This document shows, piece by piece, positions 44,087-52,576 of a stretch of 64,000 bases of DNA. Below the pieces are notes generated by a model, which saw only the letters and a program-made list of their open reading frames with translations, was not told the origin of the DNA and ran no database searches. The stretch comes from Burkholderiales bacterium. GTDB lineage: Bacteria; Pseudomonadota; Gammaproteobacteria; Burkholderiales; Burkholderiaceae_C. A program made the position numbers and the translations under genes. The DNA lies in assembly GCA_016703325.1 (NCBI GenBank), contig JADJCH010000017.1:62001-126000 (forward strand), read 5' to 3'. Numbering within the stretch: position 1 is the stretch's first letter; each line of letters starts with the position of its first letter.

Positions 44087-47000
44087 TCAATCGTCCTCCG
44101 GGGCGTCGCCGGTGTCGACCGGCAGCGTGAAGCTGAAGGTGGCACCGGCGCCCGGCGACGGCGTGGCCGTCCAGAGCCGGCCGCCATGGGACTCGACGAT
44201 GCTGCGGCAGATTGCCAGGCCCATGCCCATGCCGCCGGGTTTGGTGGTCTGGAAGGCTTCGAAGAGGCGCTCGGCCAGCACCGGGTCGATACCGGCGCCG
44301 CTGTCGGTGACGTCGATGCGGAGGCGGCCGGGCGGCTCGGCGGCGAGGGTGATCACGACCTCGCGCTGCGGGCCGGCGCGGCGGTCGATCGATTCCATCG
44401 CGTTCATCACCAGGTTCAACAGCACCTGCTGCGCCTGCACGCGGTCGGCCTGCACAAGGGGCAGGGGCGGCTGTCCATCGTCGGGCCGGCTCAGGCGCAG
44501 TTCGATGCCGCGGGCGGCGGCCTCGCCGCGCAGCAGGGCCAGCGTTTCCTCGGCGGCCTGCGCCAGGTCCATCGGCGCGAGGGGCGCCTTCGGCTGCTCG
44601 CCGCGGCGCAGGAAGGCACGGATGCGGGTGATGACCTCACCAGCGCGGTGGGCGTCGCGCACGATGCGGCGCAGCGAGTCCTTGGCTTCTTCCGGGCTGG
44701 GTTGGGCGCATGAGCCGCCGCCTTCCAGCCAGCGCAGGCCGGCCTGGCCGTTGGTGGCAATCGCCGCCAGCGGCTGGTTCACCTCGTGGGCGATGGAGGC
44801 TGCCAGCTCACCGAGCGAGCTGGCGCGCGAGACCTGCGTGAGCTCCGCGCGGGTCTGGGCCAGGGCCTGCTCGGCCCGCATCTGCTCGCTGATGTCCTTG
44901 GCGACAACAACCAGCAGCGGCGTGACCTCCGACACCCCGGGCACCCGCGCCACGCTGGTGTGGGTCCAGACCGGTGTGCCGTCGCGCCGGAGGAAGCGCC
45001 GCTGCACGTGGTATTCGCGCACCGTGCCGGCGAGCAGGCGGGTGACGCGCTCCTGGGTGCCGGCGCGGTCCTCCTCGGGGGTGATCTGGCGCAGCGTGCC
45101 GGCGCGCAGCTCCTCCGCGCTGTAGCCCAGCATGGTGCGGAAGGCCGGGTTGGCGGTGCGGATCGGCCCGTCCGCGTCGATCAACGCGATGCCCACCGGC
45201 GAGTGCTCGTAGATCGCCCACCAGCGTTGCTCGGACTCCTGCAGCGCACGGCGGCTGGCGATCAGGCGGCGCGTCATGTGCGTCAGGTCGCCACCCTGCA
45301 CCGCCAGTTCGCGTTGCAGCACGTCGCGGGTGTGTTTCATGCCGGCGAGGTTGCGCACCCGGGCGCGCAGCTCCTGGGCCGAGAAGGGTTTGGTGACGTA
45401 GTCCTGCACCGCATCGGTCAGCAGCCGGGTGCGCAGCGCCTCGTCGCCGCGGGCGGAGAGCACCAGCACGGGCAGGTCCGCCAGCGCGGGCTGCGCGCGC
45501 ATCGCCTCGACGAGCTGGTCGCCACCCAGGCGCGGCAGCATCAGGTCGGTGACCACCAGGTCGGGTGGTGCGGCGAGCACCTGCTCCAGCGCGGCCTGGC
45601 CATCCGCCACCGCGGTGACGCGGCACTCGCCGCGCAGTGCGTCGGTGATGAAGCGGCGCATCTCCGGGTTGTCCTCGACCACCAGCACGGCGGGGCGTTC
45701 GTCCGCTGCGGTCCCGGCATCGGCCTGAGCGGGGCGGGGCGGCGGCGAAGTCGCTGCGACGGGGGCGACGGCGTCGCAGTTCTCGGGCGGGTGCAGCTCG
45801 GCCAGGACGCCCTCGAGCATCGCGTCGGTGGTGTGGGCAGATGGAGGCCGGTCCGGTGCATTCGGCGAGCGCGTCACCACGAAGCTGCCCGGCGGTGGCT
45901 GCAGCGGCAGCTCGACCTGGAACAGCGCGCCGCCGCCGGGCGCGGCGGTGACGGCGATGCTGCCGTGGTGCAGGTCGACGAACTCCTTGGCAATCGCCAG
46001 GCCCAGCCCGGTGCCGCCGTGCTCGCGCATGGTGCCCTGCTGGAGCTGGCGGAAGCGCTCGAACACCGTCTGCCGCTGTTCGGGCGGCACGCCGGGGCCG
46101 GAATCCTGCACGCTGAGCAGGCAGCGGCCATTGCCGAGGTCCTCCAGCGTGCAGCGCACCCGCCCTCCCGGCGGGGTGAACTTGAAGGCGTTGGACAGCA
46201 GGTTGAGCACGATGCGCTGGAACTTCTCGGGGTCGACCAGCGCCGGCAGCGTTGGCGGGGTGGCCACGGAATAGGCCAGCTCGCGCTGCGGCGCCAGGGT
46301 CTGGAAGGGCTCGGCCAGCACGCGCAGCAGCGCGGCCAGGTCCACCGGCTCGCAGCGCAGATCGACCTTGCGGGCGTCGAGCCGGGCCAGGTCGAGCAGG
46401 TCGTCGACGTGCTTGAGCAGCGTCGCCGCACTGCGCCGCACCAGCTGCAGCTGGCGCCGCTGCGGCTCGGTGAGGTTGGCGCCGTGGGCCAGCAGCTCGT
46501 CGGTGGGCCCCAGGATCAGCGCCAGCGGCGTGCGCAGCTCGTGGCTGACGTTGGCGAACAGGTCGCTCTTGAGCTGGTCCATCTGCCGCACGGTGTCGAG
46601 CAGGCGCTGCAGCTCGGCGTTCTTGCGCGCCACCTCGGCCTCGGCCAGCTTCTTGGCGGTGATGTTGCGGCCCTCGGCGAGCAGGAAGGCCACCCGCCCG
46701 CGGTCGTCGCGCACCGGCAGCAGCGAGAAGTCGACCACGATGGTGCGGTCGCCGGCCGCCTCGCCGTAGACCTCCAGGTCGCAGCGGATGAACTCGCCGC
46801 CGCGCGCGCGGCGCACGAAGTCGCGCTGCTGCTCGATCGACTCGCGTGAGACCTGGAACCAGCGCGCTTCCCAGAACGGCCGGCCGCGGATGTCCTCCAG
46901 CCGCAGGCCGGCGCCCTCCAGCGCGGCGCGGTTGATCTCCAGCGTGCGGCCCTCGGCATCGAGCAGACCGACGAACTGGTACATCGCGTCCAGCACGATG

Positions 47001-47104
47001 CGGGCGAGCTTTTCGCGCTGGGTCTGAGTGTTGTCGCCCGCACTGAGTGTGACCGCGCCGACGCGCAGTGGGGCGCTCGGCCAAGCCGGCAAGCCAGGTT
47101 TCAC
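44087..47104 (-). CDS. TodS/StyS-like hybrid sensor kinase (PAS-HK-REC-PAS-HK)
   Basis: A 1,005-residue soluble kinase without membrane helices. Order: PAS (~30-150), HisKA with His ~187 in 'VSHELRTPLALILGPTDE', HATPase (~290-410), receiver with Asp ~518 in 'VVTDLMLPRLGG', second PAS (~640-760), second HisKA with His ~771 in 'SIAHEVNQPLAAIATNGQ' and HATPase to the end. TodS, TmoS and TutC share exactly this double-kinase plan and sense toluene-type ligands directly through the first PAS. The GTG start at 47104 has GAGGAG eight bases before it. Ligand here is unknown; the MobA-type hydroxylase 1.5 kb beyond suggests an aromatic signal. Confidence 0.92.
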   Translation of the reverse strand: MKPGLPAWPSAPLRVGAVTLSAGDNTQTQREKLARIVLDAMYQFVGLLDAEGRTLEINRAALEGAGLRLEDIRGRPFWEARWFQVSRESIEQQRDFVRRARGGEFIRCDLEVYGEAAGDRTIVVDFSLLPVRDDRGRVAFLLAEGRNITAKKLAEAEVARKNAELQRLLDTVRQMDQLKSDLFANVSHELRTPLALILGPTDELLAHGANLTEPQRRQLQLVRRSAATLLKHVDDLLDLARLDARKVDLRCEPVDLAALLRVLAEPFQTLAPQRELAYSVATPPTLPALVDPEKFQRIVLNLLSNAFKFTPPGGRVRCTLEDLGNGRCLLSVQDSGPGVPPEQRQTVFERFRQLQQGTMREHGGTGLGLAIAKEFVDLHHGSIAVTAAPGGGALFQVELPLQPPPGSFVVTRSPNAPDRPPSAHTTDAMLEGVLAELHPPENCDAVAPVAATSPPPRPAQADAGTAADERPAVLVVEDNPEMRRFITDALRGECRVTAVADGQAALEQVLAAPPDLVVTDLMLPRLGGDQLVEAMRAQPALADLPVLVLSARGDEALRTRLLTDAVQDYVTKPFSAQELRARVRNLAGMKHTRDVLQRELAVQGGDLTHMTRRLIASRRALQESEQRWWAIYEHSPVGIALIDADGPIRTANPAFRTMLGYSAEELRAGTLRQITPEEDRAGTQERVTRLLAGTVREYHVQRRFLRRDGTPVWTHTSVARVPGVSEVTPLLVVVAKDISEQMRAEQALAQTRAELTQVSRASSLGELAASIAHEVNQPLAAIATNGQAGLRWLEGGGSCAQPSPEEAKDSLRRIVRDAHRAGEVITRIRAFLRRGEQPKAPLAPMDLAQAAEETLALLRGEAAARGIELRLSRPDDGQPPLPLVQADRVQAQQVLLNLVMNAMESIDRRAGPQREVVITLAAEPPGRLRIDVTDSGAGIDPVLAERLFEAFQTTKPGGMGMGLAICRSIVESHGGRLWTATPSPGAGATFSFTLPVDTGDAPEDD

Positions 47105-47411
47105 GCGGGAGTCTCCTCAGGGGCAGGTGAGGGCGGTGCTGAAACGCCCGCCTGCTCGACCGCTCACTCAATCTCGATATTCGAGCCTTCAGCTTGCCAG
47201 TTCCTGGCCATCCACACAATCCGGCAAAAAGCGGATCCAGTGGGTCTGCCCAATCGGATCGGGATCCCTGACTTCCTCCGCAACTGATCCATGTGTGCTG
47301 AAGGGTCGTGCCAGGCCTTGATGGGCTCCAGAGAGGCTCGACATCCCCAGGTGGAACAAGGTGGGGATCTGGAAAGTATCGAGATTTTCTGCGGTACCTT
47401 CTCCGTGGGCG
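47105..47411. other. Intergenic region upstream of the TodS-like gene
   Basis: 307 bases without a gene I trust. It contains the palindrome CTCGATATTCGAG (47173-47185), about 70 bases before the kinase start, and a hairpin ATCCCCA/TGGGGAT (47343-47368) near the end of the DUF6544 gene that could be its terminator. A short minus-strand frame ending at 47189 contains 'DPIGQTHWIRFLPDCVDGQE', which I cannot place. Confidence 0.4.
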
Positions 47412-48296
47412 TCAGCGCAGGGCCGCCTCGTCAAAGTCCACCGACACCACCCGGAACCGCCCGTACACGAACGGCCCATCCGCCCGGTGCCAGACGGCGT
47501 CGCCGCGGCCGGGCACGCTGCGGCCGTTGTCCAGCCGGCGGAACTCCGACAGCGGCGTGGTCCAGGGCATGCGTTCGACGCGGTCGTTGGCCTTCACGTC
47601 GCCGCGGTCCTCAGAGCGGAAGTCGACCAGGTGGCCGGCGGCGTCGACCGTCAGCAGCGCGCTCACCGTGTGCGGGCCCTGGGTGAAGCTGACGCGCGCC
47701 TGGGTGTCGTCCACCGGCTGCCAGCGCAAGGCGCCGCGCCAGGCCGGGTCGGCCAGCGCGGAGGGGGCGTAGGCGCAGAGGTCGTTGAGCAGGGTGACGG
47801 TTTCGGTGGCGGAGAGCAGCGGGCCGGAGAAGTCCGCCACGTTGAACAGGCCGGCCAGGCGCACGCGCATGGTGGCCTCCTGACCCGGCTGGTCGGCGCG
47901 CCAGTCGTGCAGCACCTGCACCGGCAGGCCCAACATGCGGGTGCGCATGTGGAAGAGACGGCGCGGCACGGGCGCGAGGAAGTCGATCTGCGTGGCCGGG
48001 CCGCTCATGCCGCCGTCGCCGGGGGCGCGGTACAGCGTGGCGTCGAAGTTCACCCGCACCGCGCGCACGGGCGGCTGGCCGAGCACGCCGGCCGTGCGCA
48101 GCCAGCGCTGCACCGGCGCAGGCAGCGGGGCCAGGTCGGCCTCGGTCAGCGCAGCGGCGGGGGGCGGCAGCGCGGGCAGGGCGGCCAGCCGGTTGCGCAG
48201 GGCCACGGAGAGATCGGCGTCGGGGCTGTGGGCGAACTGCATCCACAGGCCGACGGCGACCAGGGCCAGCAGGGACAGCAGCAGGGTGGTGCGCAT
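47412..48296 (-). CDS. DUF6544 family protein
   Basis: A 294-residue protein with an N-terminal membrane helix or uncleaved signal ('LLLSLLALVAVGLWMQFA'). The family pattern is clear: 'LPAPVQRWLRTAGVLGQPPV', 'FLAPVPRRLFHMRTRMLGLP', 'VRLAGLFNVADFSGPLLS', 'YAPSALADPAWRGALRWQPV'. Function unknown; such proteins are anchored on the outer face of the inner membrane. Divergent from rsgA. Confidence 0.75.
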   Translation of the reverse strand: MRTTLLLSLLALVAVGLWMQFAHSPDADLSVALRNRLAALPALPPPAAALTEADLAPLPAPVQRWLRTAGVLGQPPVRAVRVNFDATLYRAPGDGGMSGPATQIDFLAPVPRRLFHMRTRMLGLPVQVLHDWRADQPGQEATMRVRLAGLFNVADFSGPLLSATETVTLLNDLCAYAPSALADPAWRGALRWQPVDDTQARVSFTQGPHTVSALLTVDAAGHLVDFRSEDRGDVKANDRVERMPWTTPLSEFRRLDNGRSVPGRGDAVWHRADGPFVYGRFRVVSVDFDEAALR

Positions 48297-48470
48297 CGGA
48301 GTTCCTTGTCTCCGCGAGCAGGGGGCGGAGCACGGCGGCAGTGTCCCTCCGGCCGGGCGGGCCGGCCTTGAGCGGCGGCAACGGCGGGGCGTTGCGGCGG
48401 GTCAAGGACGGGGGGGCCGCTGCGCCGTAGCGTAGAAGGCCCCAGTGGACGACCACGGTGGACGCAAGCC

Positions 48471-49592
48471 ATGACGCAGGATCTGTTGGCTTTGAAGGCG
48501 CTGGGCTGGCGCGACGAGGGCCAGTCGGCGCAGCCCTGCCCCGACGGGCAGAACCTGGCGCGGGTGCTGGCGGTGGACCGCGATGCACTGCTGCTGGACG
48601 ACGGCAGCGGCGCCTTCCGCGGCCGGCTGGCCGGGCGCTGGCTTCACGAGGCGGGTGATGCACAGGCGCTGCCCTGTGTAGGGGACTGGGTCTGTGTCGA
48701 ACGACCCGCGGGCGATGGGGTCGCGCGCGTCGAGCGGCTGCTGCCTCGGTACAGCGTGCTGCGTCGGCGCGCGGCCGGCAGTGCTGCCGGGGCGGCGCAG
48801 ATGATCGCCGCCAATGTCGATGGGGTGGTGATCGTGCAGGGCTGCCACTTCGACTTCAACCTCAACCGGCTGGAGCGTTACCTGGTGATGGTGCGCGACG
48901 GTGGTGCCGAGCCCTGGATCCTGCTGACCAAGACGGACCTGGTGATGCCGCAGGTGCTGGCCGGGCAGATCGAGCAGATTCGCGCGGCCGGCATCGACGC
49001 GCCGGTGCTGGCGCTGAGCAACCTGACCCCCACTGCTGGGCCCGCTGCCAGTGGCCCGGGGGCACAGGCCGACGGCTTCGACGCCCTGCGCCAGAAGCTG
49101 CTGCCCGGGCGAACCTACTGCTTCGTCGGCTCGTCCGGGGTGGGCAAGAGCACGCTGATCAACCGGCTGATCGGTGCGGCCCGGCAGGACACCGCCGGTG
49201 TCAGTGGTACGGGCGAAGGCCGCCACACGACGGTGCGCCGCGAGCTGATCCGGCTGAAAGGGGGTGCGCTGGTGATCGACAACCCGGGCATGCGCGAGTT
49301 CGGCCTGGTCGATGCGCAGGAGGGGCTGGAGGATCGGTTCTCCGAAATCGCCAGGCTGGCGGCCGGTTGCCGCTACCGGGACTGCCAACACGGCGGCGAA
49401 CCCGGCTGCGCGGTGCAGGTGGCCGTGGATGCGGGCCAGATCGACGCCGGCCAGCTGGACAACTGGCGCCGGCTGCAGCAGGAGTCGGCCTTCTACGAAC
49501 TCTCGCAGGTCGAGAAGCGGCACAAGGACCGCGCCTTCGGCCGCTTCCTGCACCACGTGAAGAAGGATCTGCGCGGCGGTCGGGACGACTGA
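48471..49592 (+). CDS. rsgA: Ribosome small-subunit-dependent GTPase RsgA
   Basis: A 373-residue circularly permuted GTPase that helps late 30S subunit maturation. An N-terminal OB fold is followed by the permuted motif order: G4 'LLTKTDLV', G1 'VGSSGVGKSTLINRLIG', G3 'DNPGMREFG'. The C-terminal zinc site is 'CRYRDCQHGGEPGC' and a basic tail follows. It has all motifs, with Leu-Thr-Lys-Thr-Asp in place of Leu-Asn-Lys-x-Asp, a minor variation. ATG 48471. Confidence 0.96.
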   Translation: MTQDLLALKALGWRDEGQSAQPCPDGQNLARVLAVDRDALLLDDGSGAFRGRLAGRWLHEAGDAQALPCVGDWVCVERPAGDGVARVERLLPRYSVLRRRAAGSAAGAAQMIAANVDGVVIVQGCHFDFNLNRLERYLVMVRDGGAEPWILLTKTDLVMPQVLAGQIEQIRAAGIDAPVLALSNLTPTAGPAASGPGAQADGFDALRQKLLPGRTYCFVGSSGVGKSTLINRLIGAARQDTAGVSGTGEGRHTTVRRELIRLKGGALVIDNPGMREFGLVDAQEGLEDRFSEIARLAAGCRYRDCQHGGEPGCAVQVAVDAGQIDAGQLDNWRRLQQESAFYELSQVEKRHKDRAFGRFLHHVKKDLRGGRDD

Positions 49593-49677
49593 GCGGCGCG
49601 GGTGAAGGGAGCGGGGGAAGGCTGCGGGCCCGGCTCCCTTAGACTGGCCTCACGAGGCTCAATCTGGAGGCACAACG

Positions 49678-50064
49678 ATGTCCGCGATTCATCTGGTGGC
49701 GGCGCTGGCGCTGCTGCAATACCTGCTTTTTGGCGCACTGGTCGGCAAGGCGCGTGGCCAGTACGGCGTGAAGGCCCCGGCGGTGACAGGGCATGAAGGC
49801 TTCGAGCGCATGTACCGGGTGCAGATGAACACGCTGGAGCTGCTGGTGGCCTTCCTGCCGGCCCTCGGCCTGGCGGGGCTGTACTGGTCGCCGGTGGCGG
49901 TGGCGGCGGTGGGGGCGGTGTTCATCCTCGGTCGGCACCTGTATTGGCGCGCCTATGTGAGCGACCCGGCCAGCCGGTCCGTCGGTTTCGTGCTGAGTTT
50001 CCTGTCGGTGGTGGCGCTGCTGCTGGCCACGCTGGCGGGGGCGCTGCTGGCGCTGCCGCAGTGA
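49678..50064 (+). CDS. MAPEG family membrane protein
   Basis: A 128-residue protein with four helices. The MAPEG signature is visible as 'RMYRVQMNTLELLVAFLPAL' and 'GRHLYWRAYVSDPASRSVGF'. The family includes glutathione transferases/peroxidases in membranes and eukaryotic leukotriene synthase. GGAGG lies before the ATG. The following HAD gene overlaps its stop by four bases (GTGA). Confidence 0.9.
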   Translation: MSAIHLVAALALLQYLLFGALVGKARGQYGVKAPAVTGHEGFERMYRVQMNTLELLVAFLPALGLAGLYWSPVAVAAVGAVFILGRHLYWRAYVSDPASRSVGFVLSFLSVVALLLATLAGALLALPQ

Positions 50065-50636
50065 CCGAGGCGGTCGGAGCCGCCGCCGCCGCTGCTGCAG
50101 GGGCCCGACCCAGCCAGGGGCTGCAGCCGCCGCCGTCGGAACTGCGGGCGGTCTGCTTCGACTGGGGCGGAACGCTGATGGCCGACGATGGCCCCGCCGA
50201 TCGGCCGATGGTGGACTGGCCGAAGGTCACCGTGCTGCCCGGCGCGGTCGAGCTGCTGCACGGGCTGCATGGCCGCTGGCGCATCTGCCTGGCCACCAAC
50301 GCGGCGCAGTCCAGTCGGGCGCAGATCGAGGCGGCGCTGCAGCGCGCCGGGTTGCGGCCCTGGATCGACGAGATCTTCTGCGCCCGCGAACTGGGCCTGC
50401 GCAAGGAGCAGCCCGCGTTCTGGTCCACCGTGGCCGAGCGCCTGGGGCTGCGGCCCGAGCAGATCGCCATGCTCGGCGACTCGCCCGAAGGCGATGTGCG
50501 CGTGCCCCGGCGCTGCGGCGTGGCGGCCCTGTGGTTCAACGCCGGGGGCCGGCAGCCGCTGCCGCCCGGGGAGGAGCCCCTGCCGATGGTGACGCGGCTG
50601 GAGGACTTCGGCCGCTGGTTGACCGGCCCCGGTTGA
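50061..50636 (+). CDS. HAD-superfamily hydrolase
   Basis: A 191-residue phosphatase-like protein. Motif I 'CFDWGGTL' has the nucleophile Asp, with Gly at the position of the usual acid/base Asp, which is seen in several HAD subfamilies. Motif II 'ICLATNAAQS', motif III Lys in 'GLRKEQPAFW' and motif IV 'IAMLGDSPEGDVRVPRRCGV' are present. The GTG at 50061 overlapping the MAPEG stop is taken as the start because it gives coupled translation and begins just before the domain. Substrate unknown. Confidence 0.85.
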   Translation: MTEAVGAAAAAAAGARPSQGLQPPPSELRAVCFDWGGTLMADDGPADRPMVDWPKVTVLPGAVELLHGLHGRWRICLATNAAQSSRAQIEAALQRAGLRPWIDEIFCARELGLRKEQPAFWSTVAERLGLRPEQIAMLGDSPEGDVRVPRRCGVAALWFNAGGRQPLPPGEEPLPMVTRLEDFGRWLTGPG

Positions 50637-50691
50637 GGCCGCCTGGATCCGTCAGGGGCGTTTCGTTCGGGGAATGAAACCCCGTCCGCGG

Positions 50692-51213
50692 TCAGTCGCC
50701 CGAGGAGCCCTTGACCTTGGCGGTCACCGGCTGGCGGGTGGTGGCGTCTTCCACCCACACCGTGGAGCCGCTCTGGAGCAGTTCGCCCCGGACGACGTAG
50801 CGGGCGTTGGCCCGGGGGGTGAAGTCCACTTCGCCTTCCACCAACGTGCTCGGGCGGCCCTTGACCAAGTTCATCATGGCCTCTTTGGCGTCGGTGACGT
50901 TGTGGCTGGCTTTGAGCTTGAGCTTCATCGCACGCACGGGCACGCGGCGCTGCACCAAGCTCCGGCTGAAGTCGTAGCCCGCTTTGCCCTTGGCCTCGGC
51001 GGTGGTGAAGAAGCTGTTGGACACCGCCTGCCCATCCACCGCGACCACGGCAAAGATCTGCGCGGTGGTGGGTGACTCCTCCAGGCCACTGTCGGCCAGG
51101 GTGGCCACGGGGCCGGTGTAGCCGGCCGGCACCGGCTCGTAGCTGCCGTTGGTGGTGATGGCGCCGCAGGCGCTGAGGGCGAGTGCGGACAGGATCAGGG
51201 GCAGGGTCTTCAT
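50692..51213 (-). CDS. Hypothetical lipoprotein
   Basis: A 173-residue lipoprotein with signal peptide 'MKTLPLILSALALSAC' (lipobox LSAC). The mature region has 'TAQIFAVVAVDGQAVSNSFF' and 'VDFTPRANARYVVRGEL', a beta-rich domain I cannot name. GGGAGGA precedes the ATG at 51213. No operon partner: the neighbours are a convergent HAD gene and the GntR gene ending 180 bases upstream. Confidence 0.75.
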   Translation of the reverse strand: MKTLPLILSALALSACGAITTNGSYEPVPAGYTGPVATLADSGLEESPTTAQIFAVVAVDGQAVSNSFFTTAEAKGKAGYDFSRSLVQRRVPVRAMKLKLKASHNVTDAKEAMMNLVKGRPSTLVEGEVDFTPRANARYVVRGELLQSGSTVWVEDATTRQPVTAKVKGSSGD

Positions 51214-51392
51214 CGGGTCCTCCCGGAACGGATCGAAGGGGTTGCTGACCTGACGAAGCGTACGACGCCCGCATGTTGCTTGCTGCACCGGTGCCGGACC
51301 GGTTGATCTGCCTCATCCCTGGGACCGTTGCAACGCAGCAGCGCAGCAACAGGGCGACGGCACGGGTCGCCCGAGACCGGCGGGCGGGTGAC

Positions 51393-52172
51393 TCAGCCCC
51401 CGCGCCGCGCGCGGTAGAGCATGTCCAGCGTGATGTGCCGCACCTCCAGCTTGCTCTGCTCGATGTGGGCGCGCAGCAGGCGCTGGGCCTCGTCGCTGCG
51501 GCGGCGGGTGATGGCGCCCAGGATGCGGGCGTGTTCGTCGTAGGTGGCGTCGATGCGGGCGGGTTTGGTGAAGTCCAGCCGGCGGATGATGCGGATGCGC
51601 TCGGTGATGTCGGCATGCACCCGCAGCATCTCGCGGTTGCCGCTGCCGGACACCAGGCGGCGGTGGAAGTCCTCGTCCAGGCTGCCCACTTCCACCCGGT
51701 CGGCGGAGCGTTCGGCCGGCGCCACCAGCCACACCGCCGCCAGCTCGGCCAGGGTGGGGCGCTCCTCGGCCTCGCACAGGCGCTGCACCGCGTGGGTCTC
51801 CAGCAGGATGCGCAGGTCGTACAGCGCGTCGAAGGTGTCGAAGTCCAGCGCCGCCACCTGCCAGCCCAGCTTGGGGAAGACCTGCAGGAAGCCCTCACGC
51901 TGCAGCCGCTGCAGGGCCTGGCGCAGGGGGGTGCGGCTGACGGCGACGCGCTGGGTGAGGTCCGCCTCCGAGAAGCGTTCGCCCGGCATCAGCACGAAGT
52001 CGTAGATCAGCTGCTTGACTTCGCGGTAGGCCTGCTCGGCCAGCGAGGCGGGCTCTTGCGTGGCTGAAGCGGCGGGTGTCGTCGCAGACACGGGGACCGG
52101 CATGGCCGGTTCGACCGGTGCGGCGGCATCGTCCGCGGCGGCGCGGGAGGAAGGGTTCAGGCGGCGGGCCAT
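51393..52172 (-). CDS. GntR family regulator (FadR/FCD subfamily) of the biuret/amide operon
   Basis: A 259-residue regulator. The winged helix is at ~45-110 ('LAEQAYREVKQLIYDFVLMP', 'FSEADLTQRVAVSRTPLRQA'), followed by the all-helical FCD ligand domain with metal-type residues ('LDEDFHRRLVSG', 'YDEHARILGAI'). A 40-residue Ala/Pro-rich N-terminal extension precedes it. Its start overlaps the AtzH/HpxZ-like gene by 16 bases, so it is the last gene of the operon. The CTTGTATACAAG palindrome at 62193-62210 fits the recognition sequence of this subfamily. Confidence 0.92.
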   Translation of the reverse strand: MARRLNPSSRAAADDAAAPVEPAMPVPVSATTPAASATQEPASLAEQAYREVKQLIYDFVLMPGERFSEADLTQRVAVSRTPLRQALQRLQREGFLQVFPKLGWQVAALDFDTFDALYDLRILLETHAVQRLCEAEERPTLAELAAVWLVAPAERSADRVEVGSLDEDFHRRLVSGSGNREMLRVHADITERIRIIRRLDFTKPARIDATYDEHARILGAITRRRSDEAQRLLRAHIEQSKLEVRHITLDMLYRARRGG

Positions 52173-52576
52173 TCGATCATGCTGACGTGGGCGGTGACGA
52201 TTTTCCACCCCGCGCCGGCCAGGCGAGCCCAGGTCTGGGTCTGGAAGCCCCGCAGGGCGGTGTCGCTGCGAACGAACTCCACCTGCACCACCGCCACATC
52301 CGGCCCGAGCGCCAGGATGCGCAGCTCCTCCAGCCGACGGGTGAACTGCGGCGCCGGCACCTGGGCACGCCAGGCGGCCAGCGCCGTGGCGCCCCATTGC
52401 CGGTCGGCGATGCCGTAGCGGGTCACACGTTCGTCGTCCCAGAAGAAGTCGGCCAGCGCCGCGGTGTCGTTGGCCATCAGCGCGGCCTCGTAGGCCTCGA
52501 ACAGCGGCAGCAGCTCGGCATGCACCGCCGCCAGGTCGAGCTGGTCGGTGCGCAGGCCCGGGGAGGGGGTGGTCAT
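52157..52576 (-). CDS. AtzH/HpxZ-like NTF2-fold protein
   Basis: A 139-residue SnoaL/NTF2-like protein: 'LLPLFEAYEAALMANDTAAL' and 'FFWDDERVTRYGIADRQWGA', then 'VPAPQFTRRLEELRILALGP' and 'WKIVTAHVSMIEWP'. HpxZ and AtzH proteins are encoded next to amidases of purine, cyanuric acid and biuret breakdown; AtzH is thought to assist the amidase step between biuret and allophanate. It overlaps atzF by four bases (ATGA) and the GntR gene by 16. Confidence 0.85.
   Translation of the reverse strand: MTTPSPGLRTDQLDLAAVHAELLPLFEAYEAALMANDTAALADFFWDDERVTRYGIADRQWGATALAAWRAQVPAPQFTRRLEELRILALGPDVAVVQVEFVRSDTALRGFQTQTWARLAGAGWKIVTAHVSMIEWPAA

Noticed and set aside
47189..47346. Small minus-strand protein between the DUF6544 and kinase genes
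   Set aside because: No RBS I trust, no recognisable family, and it would sit in the kinase promoter region; left as intergenic.
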